Below, piece by piece: positions 16,182-24,051 of a stretch of 37,357 nt of DNA (positions are counted from its first letter, which is position 1; each line of letters opens with the position of its first letter). The notes under the pieces are model-generated. The model did no database searches. It saw only the letters and a program-made list of their open reading frames with translations, and had not been told where the DNA came from. Position numbers and translations under genes: made by a program. Origin of the DNA: a virus. Location: IMG/VR virus record IMGVR_UViG_3300043313_001066, positions 1-37,357 of that record; one strand, given 5' to 3'.

Positions 16182-16946
16182 CTATTGGGACAACAAACCG
16201 TTGACAATCTTTTGGGTTTCGGGCTTGGCACGCTCGGCCGCTGAAAGGCCGCTGTACCACTCATCGAAGTTCGCCTTGGTGACCGGCGGTGTCCCCATTG
16301 CTGAAGACGTCGCAGCACCGTGGACTGCCTTGGCTTGTTGCTTGTCGGCAACCCGCTGGAGTGCTTCCCTGCCACCTTCGGTCTTCAGTTGGGTTTCCAG
16401 GCCGGCGTCGCTGCCCTTCGTCATGTCGTAGATGTTCTGCAAGTTCAAATAACCGTGCTCAAACAAAAGACCGACTTGCGGGTTCTCCTTGACGTACTCG
16501 GCCATCTTGGGACGCATCGCAGAATCGACGTCATCGCGGGCGAAGAACTCGCTGACAGCCGTCTTCGTTTCCAGGGCCCGTATCCGATCCTCATTGGGAT
16601 CAGTTTGAAGCCCGGTATCCTCGGCTGTCTTTTGCGACGACTCGGTTATGGTGCGCTCAAGATTGGATGCCTTCTCTGTTGACTCATGCATCGTCTTCTC
16701 AGCGTTGCGGTACATCTCAGCTACCTTGCTGAGTGCCTCCGGGCTGTTCGGGTCGATGCCCTTCTTCTGAAGCCATTCCAGGTTGTCGTCTGTGCCGGCC
16801 TGGTTTGTGTCCTCGTTAGAAGTGGTGGTGGTTTGTGGTTCTTGTGGCTGCGTAGCCGCTGCCGCCGGATCTACACCGGTGCCTGGTTGTGCAGAAGGAT
16901 CTGCGCCAGTCCCGGGATCCGCGGCAGTTGTGGTTGATTCGCTCAT
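16182..16946 (-). CDS. Capsid scaffolding protein
   Basis: 254 residues from the ATG at 16946, which has AAGGAG upstream. The first 60 residues are low-complexity and acidic (SESTTTAADPGTGADPSAQP); then a long helical region (LSKVAEMYRNAEKTMHESTE, RTITESSQKTAEDTGLQTDP), and a C-terminal basic helix-turn-helix-like end (NFDEWYSGLSAAERAKPETQ). This composition is characteristic of scaffolding proteins, which co-assemble with the coat protein and leave the head before DNA entry. It lies between portal and coat genes as expected. Confidence 0.75.
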   Translation of the reverse strand: MSESTTTAADPGTGADPSAQPGTGVDPAAAATQPQEPQTTTTSNEDTNQAGTDDNLEWLQKKGIDPNSPEALSKVAEMYRNAEKTMHESTEKASNLERTITESSQKTAEDTGLQTDPNEDRIRALETKTAVSEFFARDDVDSAMRPKMAEYVKENPQVGLLFEHGYLNLQNIYDMTKGSDAGLETQLKTEGGREALQRVADKQQAKAVHGAATSSAMGTPPVTKANFDEWYSGLSAAERAKPETQKIVNGLLSQ

Positions 16947-17019
16947 GGAACCTTTTCTCCTTGTTAAATTGCTCTGGGTTGCCCCTTTCTGCACAGCACA
17001 GTTGTCACTTGGGTAGGTG

Positions 17020-17035
17020 GGAGCCCCTTGGCTCC
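17020..17035. other. Hairpin in the spacer upstream of the scaffold gene
   Basis: GGAGCC-CCTT-GGCTCC in the 204-base spacer between the 17151-17441 gene and the scaffold gene. There is no T-run. It may stabilise the mRNA or adjust scaffold dosage. I see no gene in this spacer. Confidence 0.35.
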
Positions 17036-17150
17036 TAGCAAAATATTGCCTTGAAGTAATAAATTGCCTGCACTGTGCAGCTTGTGGCCGGGAAACGAGT
17101 TCCCCGCTCCGGCCGCCTGCCTACCTGGCGGCCAAAGCGGAAAACCGCCG

Positions 17151-17441
17151 CTATTCTTCCGGCGCCAGGTCCTTGTCGTTATCGAAATAACCGGTTTCAA
17201 GAAGAGCTGCGTCATGAGTCAGTAAGTCAATAGCCAGCCGGAGGCCTGCAGCGCGTTCAACCTTCAAGGCCTTTTCATCGATACTTTGCGCTTCCTCGGC
17301 CTCGTGGTGCAGGTTGTTGTAGATCGCGCTCAATTTGGCGATGCTCCAGCCGCCATAGACAGTGTCAAGAAACTGCTGGGCCAGCTGAGCCAGGCGCTTC
17401 ACGTCTAATTGCGGCGGTTCCTGCTGCGATTTCGTGCTCAT
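17151..17441 (-). CDS. Small head-region protein
   Basis: 96 residues, acidic and mostly helical (LDVKRLAQLAQQFLDTVYGG, SIAKLSAIYNNLHHEAEEAQ, KALKVERAAGLRLAIDLLTH). It is translationally coupled to the portal gene by an ATGA overlap. Could be a head accessory or small scaffold factor; I do not recognise the family. Confidence 0.6.
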   Translation of the reverse strand: MSTKSQQEPPQLDVKRLAQLAQQFLDTVYGGWSIAKLSAIYNNLHHEAEEAQSIDEKALKVERAAGLRLAIDLLTHDAALLETGYFDNDKDLAPEE

Positions 17442-19156
17442 GGCGCTACCTCATCGGGGGCCGGCTGCGTAAAGAGGCTTGCGAGCGGGTTTGTAGACCC
17501 GCCGGCACCATCAGCCGACCCGGTAGGGGCTGTCGGCACCATTGGAGCCGCAGCCGGCTTCTGAGCGCCGATAATTCGGTCCAGCTCTTCCTCAGTCAGG
17601 TCGAACATCTTCGGATAGAGGATCTTCTTGGCTTCCCACAAGTCGTTGGTGGGGTCCTTGATCAAGATTTGATAAGCCTCGGCGGCTTTCTGGGAGTCTT
17701 GCGCCTTCGAGTTCTTAATGCTGGCTTCAAGCCGGATGCGCGGCTCGTGGGTGTCGTCAAACTGGCCAGGATCGAACGCCCGGAACTTCGGCCCCTCGAT
17801 GCTGCTGACCGGCACCAGCTGCTTGTCCTTTACATAGGCCAGCATCATGCGGAATACGATCTTGGAGCGCTGATAGAAGCCCTCACGCTCGAGCATGCGG
17901 ATGTACAGCTCGAAACGCTCCCCGGCCTGGTTGAGCTGCGCGCGGATCTCCGTGGCCGTGGACCGCTGGTCAGATGAGACGCCCTTGACGACCTGGTCGG
18001 CGGCAACGGCTTCCCGTATGTCGCTCTTGATGTTGCCCGACTCCTGGAAGGCGCCGGCCGGAATGCCTGGCTTCTGCACGAACTTCCAGCTGCCTGGCTT
18101 GAAGGGATAGACGGTGCTGGGCGCATTCTTCATCTTGGGCAGCCAGGAGATGTATGACGGGTCCAGCTCGGACTGGGGATTGAGCGCATCAGTCACCGCA
18201 TCGACCCGTTGGTTGGTGATGTCGTTGAGCAACTCGACCGGATGAGCGATCGGATCGATGATGGCTTTGCCGTAGATGACCGATTCGTCAGCGATGAAGC
18301 GATGGATAACCAGGCAATGGATGCCGAGCTTGTTGTCACGGTCCTCGATGGTCACCATGCGGTTGGCGACGCTCTTGATCTTCTTGCCGTCCCAGATCTC
18401 GATGACCTCGATGTCATCGTCTGAGTTACGCAGGGAGCCAAGCTTCATGTCCTTCAGCTCTTTGTCGGTCTCTTCACTGCTGCTGGCGCCGGCTGTGATC
18501 TTGTCCAGGTTCTTGAAGCGCGGCTTAGGCTCGCCGGTCTTGGGATCAACGATCTTTTCAGCCGCCAGGGCGTCCTTGGTCGTGATGTAGCGCCGGCCGC
18601 TGTAGTAGTCGTCCGGGTTAGTGATGAGCTGCATGGGATCGGTCAGGCTGGGGTCGATGATGGCGTCCCGGACATTCATGTTGATAATGCGCGGCTTGTC
18701 TCCGTCCCAATAGACCCACTCGCAGGCCGTGCCATAAATGAAGCCGCTGCGTACCGTCTTGATGCTCTTAAGGTCCCAGTTGTCGCATTCCCAAAAGTAG
18801 TCATATAAAGCGTTGAGGGCCTTAAGATCGGGCCTCTTACCCTCTTGGTAGTACGACATGATGTACTTGTACATATCTTGGGGCTCAAAATCGATAGAAG
18901 GCCGGCCAACGCAGAGCGCGGCTGTCAGCGTCTCGACCGTTGAAAAGGGTAGGGGTACAAACGTGTTGGTAATGCCCTGGTACCCGACCAGCGCCCGCTT
19001 GTTGTTATACAGCTTCCAGTTCCGGTCCCAACGGCTGTGATGGTTGCCCTCGGCGTATTCCCAGGAGCCCTTGAAGCGGTCGACAGCCGACTTGGCTGTC
19101 TGCATTACCTTGCGTTTTGATATTGCCGATTTTGGCATGTGCCAACGTTTATGCAC
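17438..19156 (-). CDS. Portal protein
   Basis: 572 residues from the GTG at 19156, or 566 from the ATG at 19138. Seen: an N-terminal helical part (RFKGSWEYAEGNHHSRWDRN) with LPFSTVETLTAALCVGRPSI and FEPQDMYKY, a central domain (IINMNVRDAIIDPSLTDPMQ), and the long C-terminal helix region (STATEIRAQLNQAGERFELY, REGFYQRSKIVFRMMLAYVK). This is the style of podovirus portal proteins (P22-like), the twelve-subunit ring through which DNA enters and leaves. The gene follows the terminase genes, interrupted by a plus-strand cassette. The GTG start lies inside the GGGTAGGTGC element of its own promoter, which leaves no room for a normal ribosome site. Confidence 0.8.
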   Translation of the reverse strand: MHKRWHMPKSAISKRKVMQTAKSAVDRFKGSWEYAEGNHHSRWDRNWKLYNNKRALVGYQGITNTFVPLPFSTVETLTAALCVGRPSIDFEPQDMYKYIMSYYQEGKRPDLKALNALYDYFWECDNWDLKSIKTVRSGFIYGTACEWVYWDGDKPRIINMNVRDAIIDPSLTDPMQLITNPDDYYSGRRYITTKDALAAEKIVDPKTGEPKPRFKNLDKITAGASSSEETDKELKDMKLGSLRNSDDDIEVIEIWDGKKIKSVANRMVTIEDRDNKLGIHCLVIHRFIADESVIYGKAIIDPIAHPVELLNDITNQRVDAVTDALNPQSELDPSYISWLPKMKNAPSTVYPFKPGSWKFVQKPGIPAGAFQESGNIKSDIREAVAADQVVKGVSSDQRSTATEIRAQLNQAGERFELYIRMLEREGFYQRSKIVFRMMLAYVKDKQLVPVSSIEGPKFRAFDPGQFDDTHEPRIRLEASIKNSKAQDSQKAAEAYQILIKDPTNDLWEAKKILYPKMFDLTEEELDRIIGAQKPAAAPMVPTAPTGSADGAGGSTNPLASLFTQPAPDEVAP

Positions 19157-19182
19157 CTACCCTGATGCTAATAGGAATTATA
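19153..19182 (-). promoter_or_regulatory. Late promoter with GGGTAGGTGC leader element (portal)
   Basis: Minus strand TATAAT (19182-19177), 14 bases, GGGTAGGTGC (19162-19153). It restores transcription of the head genes downstream of the plus-strand cassette. The GTG of the element is in frame with the portal. Confidence 0.7.
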
Positions 19183-19290
19183 GTAAATGAACGTGCAAAT
19201 AGCCATCAGGCCGTTTTGAATATGTAATTTTACGAATAAATTCGATGGCCGAGATTATCTGTAACTGGTCAGCGTCGTGCCGGCTCTGAC

Positions 19291-19773
19291 ATGATTCTGT
19301 CCATGCCCGACGTGAGGATTCCCGAGTGGCTTGAGGGCCAGGCTGCTCGTACGCTGGACTTACAACGCACCACCGTCGAAAACTCCAAACTGATGGCGAC
19401 CTTCATTGCAGCGGTTGCTGCGACCATCGTCGCAACCGCACTCCAGGTTGGCAGGCCTGGGTGGCTCGACTCCCTAGCAACAGCTGGCCTCGTGTGGTGC
19501 CTCGGCGCGACCTGGCGCGTGATCGAAGCCGACAGACTAACCGTGGCGGACCATGACGCGATAATGACCAGCGGCACCGCTCAGGGCTTGGGCGTGGATG
19601 ACATGTTGCATGACCTCCGGCAAGGAACCATCGCAGCAGTTAACAACAACGAGACGGTCGTCAAGAACGTCCGATCGGCTCTTTGGCGCGTACTCCTAGC
19701 GGCTGCGGTAGCGTCCGGTCTAGGGCTCATCTCTCTCCTGCGCGCATTCCTACTAGCGTTCGGGAGGACGTAG
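19291..19773 (+). CDS. Membrane cargo protein between portal and terminase
   Basis: 160 residues from the ATG at 19291 (an alternative ATG is at 19303). Two adjacent helices at about 34-50 (LMATFIAAVAATIVATAL) and 60-76 (LATAGLVWCLGATWRV), a soluble stretch (ADHDAIMTSGTAQGLGVDDM), and a C-terminal helix (VLLAAAVASGLGLISLLRAF). It runs opposite to the surrounding late genes, so it is expected to be expressed from the prophage. Ten bases separate it from the next gene, forming a two-gene cassette. I do not recognise the family. Confidence 0.65.
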   Translation: MILSMPDVRIPEWLEGQAARTLDLQRTTVENSKLMATFIAAVAATIVATALQVGRPGWLDSLATAGLVWCLGATWRVIEADRLTVADHDAIMTSGTAQGLGVDDMLHDLRQGTIAAVNNNETVVKNVRSALWRVLLAAAVASGLGLISLLRAFLLAFGRT

Positions 19774-19782
19774 ACTCGCAAA

Positions 19783-20391
19783 ATGACGGGTTCCATGTTG
19801 CGCGTCGTCGGGTCTGGACGGCGTGCTCGCGGCGACGAGGCGAAGCGCCATGACGAGGCCTTCCGTAGGGCGGGTGAGCTTCTGACGCGTGCTGAGAGCT
19901 TCGATCGAGAGCCTCTGCCTAGTCACTCCGAGAGTGGTGAGTCTGGAAGTCCGGATGCAAACACGTCTGCGGAATCCGTCGATCCCGACATTGTCAATGT
20001 GCGCGCACTTTTGGCACAGCGGGCAACCACGCCAAAAACGACAGTTGCGACCAGCGCATTCCACCAGACTTTGCACGAGGCCTTGAGTGCTCTGGAAGCG
20101 GTCCGGGCTTCGCGCGCGGAGGCCTTAAGTGCTTACGACGAAGCGGCCCACGCTTGGGTGGCGCATCGTCTACTTGTCGGCGAGGCAGCTCCCGCTAATC
20201 TTCGTAAGAGGCTGCTAGCTGAGTGGACGAAAACACGCCGTGAGCAGTCGATACCCGAGTTGAAAGTCATCAGCCCCGAAGATCTTGACCGCATACTTAG
20301 GCTGGGCGATGAGTTAAGGATCAACGTCGGGGAGTTGCAAGATCTGTTGCCGAAAGAAAACCCCGAGCAGTCGATACCCAAGCCGGACTGA
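19783..20391 (+). CDS. Soluble cargo protein, second gene of the cassette
   Basis: 202 residues. Basic, Arg/Glu-rich N-terminus (GSGRRARGDEAKRHDEAFRR), a Ser-rich linker (SHSESGESGSPDANTSAESV), then helical segments (FHQTLHEALSALEAVRASRA, LRKRLLAEWTKTRREQSIPE) and a short C-terminal domain (SPEDLDRILRLGDELRINVG). A phrase EQSIPE / EQSIPKPD recurs near the end. It is probably translated with the upstream membrane gene. A membrane protein plus a soluble partner recalls two-component exclusion or defence cassettes, but nothing in the sequence proves this. Confidence 0.65.
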   Translation: MTGSMLRVVGSGRRARGDEAKRHDEAFRRAGELLTRAESFDREPLPSHSESGESGSPDANTSAESVDPDIVNVRALLAQRATTPKTTVATSAFHQTLHEALSALEAVRASRAEALSAYDEAAHAWVAHRLLVGEAAPANLRKRLLAEWTKTRREQSIPELKVISPEDLDRILRLGDELRINVGELQDLLPKENPEQSIPKPD

Positions 20392-20432
20392 AACGAGCAC
20401 ACGCTAGGCGCGCCTCGCTCCGAATATGTCGT

Positions 20433-21797
20433 TCACCACTGATTCAAGCGCTCTTGAATCCAACCCGCGGTATGCACGTCGGCCACCTCGACCTGCTCCG
20501 GATTGCTGAGCCCTAACGTCTGAAATGCATCGGTGGGATGGCTCGTCCAGTCGTGCACCGGCTCGTTGTAGTAGACCATTAACTTGTCATTCCACTTCTT
20601 CTTGTAACCCTTAAGCCCATCGATGCCACGCTTGCACTTCGCTTCATCGAAGTAGCAGCGGGGGAGTAGTGACCGGATAGCGTCAATGCCGTCTTCCTTC
20701 TTAGCCGGGCGCTTGACCGTCTGAAACTGGACGCCAAGCTTCGCGGCTGTCTCTTTACGGCTCACACCAGTGCCCAGCTCACGCACCTCAATGTCGTGTG
20801 GCGCGTAGTGCTGGCCGTAGACGTAGCCCTTCTTGTTCAGCTCCTGGACGTAGTGGCCGATGCCTTCGCCGCTGTTCTCGTAGTAGTCGATTAAGCGCAC
20901 CTCGCGGCCAAAGAGCTGGACGAACCAAATGCTCATGGAGTCATCCATGCCGAGGTCCCAATACGTGTTGACCCGCAGCTGCGGCTCGTACGGCACATTA
21001 CGGATCCGACCGTCGTCCTTGGCACGGCGCATGGCGGCACCGAAATAAGAGCCAACGACGGGGCTATCCCAGCTGCACATGTATTCCTGGTCAAAGAAGG
21101 CGACGGCCTCTTCCTCGCTCTGTCCCCGGGCGGTGAAGCTGGCAATGACATTGCGCTTGATGCGCTCCAGCTGCTCGGGTTTGAAGACCGGTGTGTCATT
21201 GGCGGTCAGAATGGAAACCCATACGTCGGGATCTTTCTGCCAGGCCTCCAGCATGCCCTTGGCCGCACTGTCGCCGTTGCTGGTCATATTGATCAGGATG
21301 ATGCCGCCATTCGCTTCGACGATCGGTATAAGGATGTCGATAACCGTCGGGTCCATGGCCTGGAATTCTGAAAGCACAAAGACCTTGGAATTGCCGCCGC
21401 GGAGGCGGCTGGGCTTATGAGCGCTGATAACCCGGATCGAGCCGCCGGTCACCAACTCGATGCGCTTCAAACTGTCGTTGAGCCCGTCATCGTTGGCATG
21501 ACGGCGCACGCGAAGCTCCAGCGGCACAAACTCGGTGAAGCGAATGCCATCGTTGGTATACGCCTCCCACAGGTTGTCCCGCGCCATGTCGCTGGTGGGG
21601 AAGGCGTATTTGGTGGTCATCGGCTCTTCAGCTGTCAGCTCGATGGCTGCATTCCAGTCAGTGATGTCCTTACCGCCGCGGCGGTGCCAGTTTTTGACGA
21701 AGATGCGGTACTTGCCGCTATGGAGAGCAGTGAAGAAGTCGCGCTGGTAGTCACGCGGCCGGTATATGTGCGGCAGTCTAATCCTGGTCGTTATCAT
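20433..21797 (-). CDS. terL: Terminase large subunit
   Basis: 454 residues. ATPase: a Walker A-like KNWHRRGGKD (K43) and Walker B FVLSEF (E145), with the coupling motif NMTSNGD near 171-177. Nuclease: acidic residues D282, D286 and D287 in TYWDLGMDDS, and HDIEV further on. This is the motor that pumps DNA through the portal and cuts it. It overlaps the small subunit gene by 20 bases. The nearest type seems to be the P22/Sf6-like or T7-like family; packaging style (headful or fixed ends) cannot be told from this. About 660 bases of plus-strand cargo separate its end from the portal promoter region. Confidence 0.9.
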   Translation of the reverse strand: MITTRIRLPHIYRPRDYQRDFFTALHSGKYRIFVKNWHRRGGKDITDWNAAIELTAEEPMTTKYAFPTSDMARDNLWEAYTNDGIRFTEFVPLELRVRRHANDDGLNDSLKRIELVTGGSIRVISAHKPSRLRGGNSKVFVLSEFQAMDPTVIDILIPIVEANGGIILINMTSNGDSAAKGMLEAWQKDPDVWVSILTANDTPVFKPEQLERIKRNVIASFTARGQSEEEAVAFFDQEYMCSWDSPVVGSYFGAAMRRAKDDGRIRNVPYEPQLRVNTYWDLGMDDSMSIWFVQLFGREVRLIDYYENSGEGIGHYVQELNKKGYVYGQHYAPHDIEVRELGTGVSRKETAAKLGVQFQTVKRPAKKEDGIDAIRSLLPRCYFDEAKCKRGIDGLKGYKKKWNDKLMVYYNEPVHDWTSHPTDAFQTLGLSNPEQVEVADVHTAGWIQERLNQW

Positions 21798-22239
21798 CGT
21801 ACTTGCGAGTCTCGATGATTAACTTCTGCTCACCATCGACGGTCGACTTGTCGCGCCAGTCATCGTAGTTGTTGGATAGATTGAACTTGGCGCCATTGGC
21901 ATTACCAATAAATAGCTGCTGTTCGGCATACTCCTCGCAGCGCGCACGCGCCTGATCAATCGCGGGAAAAAACTCATCACGGTCGGCATAGTTTTTAAGT
22001 GTGCGCCGATCAATGCCGAGAGCCCTTGCTAGACCGGCCATGGTGAGCGGCTTTTGCTCAGTCATGTACTCTTCATCCGTCCAAAAATACGTGCCATCGT
22101 CGGCCATGCGCCGCTTTTTGCGAGTGGCAACATGCGGGTTTTGTTCACCAAAGTAGGCCCGGATGGCGTGCTGCAGCTCTTCCAGCGTCTCGAACGGCAA
22201 AGGCCGGCCACCGGGATGCTTATCAGTCTGGTCAGCCAT
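21778..22239 (-). CDS. terS: Terminase small subunit
   Basis: 153 residues from the ATG at 22239, preferred over the one at 22257 because GGGGG precedes it. KHPGGRPLPFETLEELQHAI is followed by a helix-turn-helix at about 80-105 (LTMAGLARALGIDRRTLKNY) and the family end NGAKFNLSNNYDDWRDKSTV. This is the gp3-like packaging protein pattern: it binds the packaging site on phage DNA and activates the large subunit. It overlaps the small upstream gene by 8 bases and terL by 20, so all three are co-translated. Confidence 0.85.
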   Translation of the reverse strand: MADQTDKHPGGRPLPFETLEELQHAIRAYFGEQNPHVATRKKRRMADDGTYFWTDEEYMTEQKPLTMAGLARALGIDRRTLKNYADRDEFFPAIDQARARCEEYAEQQLFIGNANGAKFNLSNNYDDWRDKSTVDGEQKLIIETRKYDDNDQD

Positions 22240-22378
22240 ACAGCCCCCGCAGCTCATTCACATACCGGACTATCGCCGCAACATTCCAGACTGCCGGCAA
22301 CAAAAATGAATAGCCCTGCACTCCGTCACTGAAGTGCAGGACCATCTTTCTAGAGCCGGCGTCATATTGAGCTGTCAT
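22232..22378 (-). CDS. Small protein upstream of the terminase
   Basis: 48 residues, MTAQYDAGSRKMVLHFSDGV then QGYSFLLPAVWNVAAIVRYV and NELRGLYG. Its stop overlaps the terS start, which supports it as a real gene. There is only a poor ribosome site at its own ATG. Function unknown. Confidence 0.55.
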   Translation of the reverse strand: MTAQYDAGSRKMVLHFSDGVQGYSFLLPAVWNVAAIVRYVNELRGLYG

Positions 22379-22421
22379 CGATTACTGACTATTGCACAAT
22401 TGCGCCAAAGGCTCAAGATGC

Positions 22422-22496
22422 CTATCTGAACATGGCCGGGTGATCGATAAGCAACAGCTCTCGTTGCTGTTTTTGAGCACGGCGTCGACGTTCCAT
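22422..22496 (-). CDS. Very short basic ORF heading the late operon
   Basis: 24 residues, MERRRRAQKQQRELLLIDHP then AMFR. An ideal site ACGGAGGT stands 6 bases before the ATG and an inverted repeat GGCTTC/GAAGCC lies just upstream. The coding part contains a hairpin AGCAAC/GTTGCT. It may be a leader peptide that controls the terminase genes, or a small basic protein. Confidence rests on the ribosome site alone. Confidence 0.35.
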   Translation of the reverse strand: MERRRRAQKQQRELLLIDHPAMFR

Positions 22497-22581
22497 CGCG
22501 TACCTCCGTTAACGGCTTCATTGTGACGAAGCCTCAGAGGATGTCTGTAAATAATCTCGCTTGGCTCTAATCCTCAGACAT

Positions 22582-22619
22582 GAATAAGAGGTAGAGCAGC
22601 GCTGCTCTACCCCTTATTC
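22582..22619. other. 38-bp palindrome without loop
   Basis: Arms of 19 bases with one mismatch; the inner 24 bases, centred on AGC|GCT, are perfectly symmetrical (one arm is GGTAGAGCAGC). It lies between the membrane gene at 22630 and the short ORF at 22422. No T-run of terminator type follows on either strand. It may be a terminator for the 22630-22842 gene, a cruciform or a binding site for a dimeric protein. Confidence 0.6.
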
Positions 22620-22629
22620 CCGCGCGGTC

Positions 22630-22842
22630 TTATCTGCGTCGCCGGATCCACTGAATCACGGCGACAACCGCCAGCACCACCGTCGCCCCGGCCAAGATCA
22701 CCGTAGCGACAGCCAACACTCGCTCAGACGGCATCACAATGGCCAGCACGAGACAGGCGATGCCGAGCACGCAGCTCCCAACGGCCAGGGCGATCTGTTT
22801 GCCTGACCGGCCCTTGGTGGGAGAATGAGACGACGGGTCCAC
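22630..22842 (-). CDS. Two-helix membrane protein
   Basis: 70 residues from GTG at 22842, with AAGGA 8 bases upstream. Helices at about 17-38 (ALAVGSCVLGIACLVLAIVM) and 43-65 (LAVATVILAGATVVLAVVAV), ending in WIRRRR, which points to cytoplasmic termini. It is divergent from the HTH regulator at 23035, whose mRNA start region it nearly touches. Possibly a superinfection exclusion or envelope protein expressed by the lysogen; family unknown. Confidence 0.6.
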   Translation of the reverse strand: MDPSSHSPTKGRSGKQIALAVGSCVLGIACLVLAIVMPSERVLAVATVILAGATVVLAVVAVIQWIRRRR

Positions 22843-23034
22843 CAGATCCGTCCTTTCCGCCGGCGTAGCCGGCTGATTGGCCCGTCGTGCGCTCCATACG
22901 TGGTGCCAATCCCGAGGGGCGCCCGGCGGGTGCTTAATGACGCTTCCGACGCTAGTAGCGAACTAGTGGCTTTCCGCGCGGACACGACAATGTGCCTACA
23001 ATGTGACGTATTGCCACGCATTGGAGAAGTCTGC

Positions 23035-23781
23035 ATGCCTCGTCTCCCCGTCGTACTGCGCCCAGAGGATGGCCCACTAGCCCGGTTCGCTCTGGAACTT
23101 CGCGCGCTCCAAGATTCAGCAGGTGGAGCAGCGAAGAGCATTGATCAGATAGCGGTCCAGTACAACATCCATCGCGACACGCTGTATGCAGCGCTCCGCG
23201 GGAAACGGATCCCTAGTCGCCCTGTACTTGCTGCCTTGGTCAACGCCTGGGGCGGTGACGAGGGTAAGTGGATGACGAAGCGTAGATCGCTTGAAGTAGA
23301 GATGGAGACCATGCGAGTGGCACAAACCAGTCGCCGGCCGGCTAACAACACTAGGAAGTCGTCGCGAGTTAAGGGCATCGCTGAGTCGTCGCGAGTTAAG
23401 GGCATCGGTGAGCCAAAGGTCAAAGCTGAGCCCGAACCATCTACCCAGGACGCTGATCGCCAGCGCATCGCGGAATTCGCGGCGGAGCTGCGAGAGCTTA
23501 GGGAGCGTGCTGGCCACCCATCACTTCGGGACATCGGAGACGCATCGCCGGAATATCTTCCGGCAAGCACTCTTTCGGACGTATTTCTGGGCAAGAGACT
23601 TCCCTCCTGGAATACAACTCACCAGCTAATCTCGGCCCTCAATGAGTTCGCCTTGAGGGGGGGGCATGGTCCTGCAGAGCCTCTTGACGCACCAGTTGAT
23701 AAGTGGCTTGAACGATGGATGGAGGTCAAGCTCATGGAAGAAGAAATCCGTAACAATAGCTTTCGCACGGCTGACGGTTAA
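23035..23781 (+). CDS. Double helix-turn-helix regulator, candidate phage repressor
   Basis: 248 residues from the ATG at 23035, chosen because GGAGAAG precedes it. Two XRE-like domains: about 13-80 (FALELRALQDSAGGAAKSID, YNIHRDTLYAALRGKRIPSR, LAALVNAWGGD) and about 145-225 (FAAELRELRERAGHPSLRDI, LPASTLSDVFLGKRLPSWNT, LISALNEF). They are joined by a basic linker with a tandem 9-residue repeat. Such domains with 'S...D.. .GKR.PS' are common in actinobacterial regulators. It sits in the only strongly divergent spot of the control region, which fits a lysogeny repressor, but no cognate operator was identified. TACAAT near 23007 is a possible -10. Confidence 0.65.
   Translation: MPRLPVVLRPEDGPLARFALELRALQDSAGGAAKSIDQIAVQYNIHRDTLYAALRGKRIPSRPVLAALVNAWGGDEGKWMTKRRSLEVEMETMRVAQTSRRPANNTRKSSRVKGIAESSRVKGIGEPKVKAEPEPSTQDADRQRIAEFAAELRELRERAGHPSLRDIGDASPEYLPASTLSDVFLGKRLPSWNTTHQLISALNEFALRGGHGPAEPLDAPVDKWLERWMEVKLMEEEIRNNSFRTADG
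23359..23412. repeat. Tandem 27-base repeat in the linker of the HTH regulator
   Basis: 23359-23385 and 23386-23412 are identical apart from one base (GCTGAG versus GGTGAG). Each encodes SSRVKGIAE / SSRVKGIGE. The repeat lengthens the basic linker between the two DNA-binding domains and may vary in copy number. Confidence 0.8.
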
Positions 23782-23919
23782 GATCGGTCGGCGTCGCACA
23801 ACCTCGGACAGTTCTGGACAAGCTCGAACATTTTTAAGCCACACGCCTTTTGCAGCTGCTGCAGTACAGCCGATTGCAGACCTTGGCCTTACAGCACGGT
23901 GAGTAATTCCCCAACCACA

Positions 23920-24051
23920 CTAGGAAACATCTAAGTACTGCAACCATCGCCAGCGTCCCTCGGCGGCCATTACGTAGTGCACGAAGCAGAGCCGGTAGCC
24001 ACGGCGCAGGTAGCGGCCTCTAGAACGGCAGCTCAGGATCTGACACCTCAT
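23920..24051 (-). CDS. Small basic protein after the RusA gene
   Basis: 43 residues, MRCQILSCRSRGRYLRRGYR then LCFVHYVMAAEGRWRWLQYL. The start overlaps the RusA stop (ATGA). Rich in Arg, Trp and Tyr. Unknown function. Confidence 0.45.
   Translation of the reverse strand: MRCQILSCRSRGRYLRRGYRLCFVHYVMAAEGRWRWLQYLDVS

Noticed and set aside
17009-17019. GGGTAGGTGG on the plus strand
   Set aside because: Wrong strand for the neighbouring genes and no -10 box at the right distance.
22825-23034. N-terminal extension of the HTH regulator
   Set aside because: Arg-rich, not protein-like, no ribosome site; the ATG at 23035 has GGAGAAG upstream and starts the domain cleanly.
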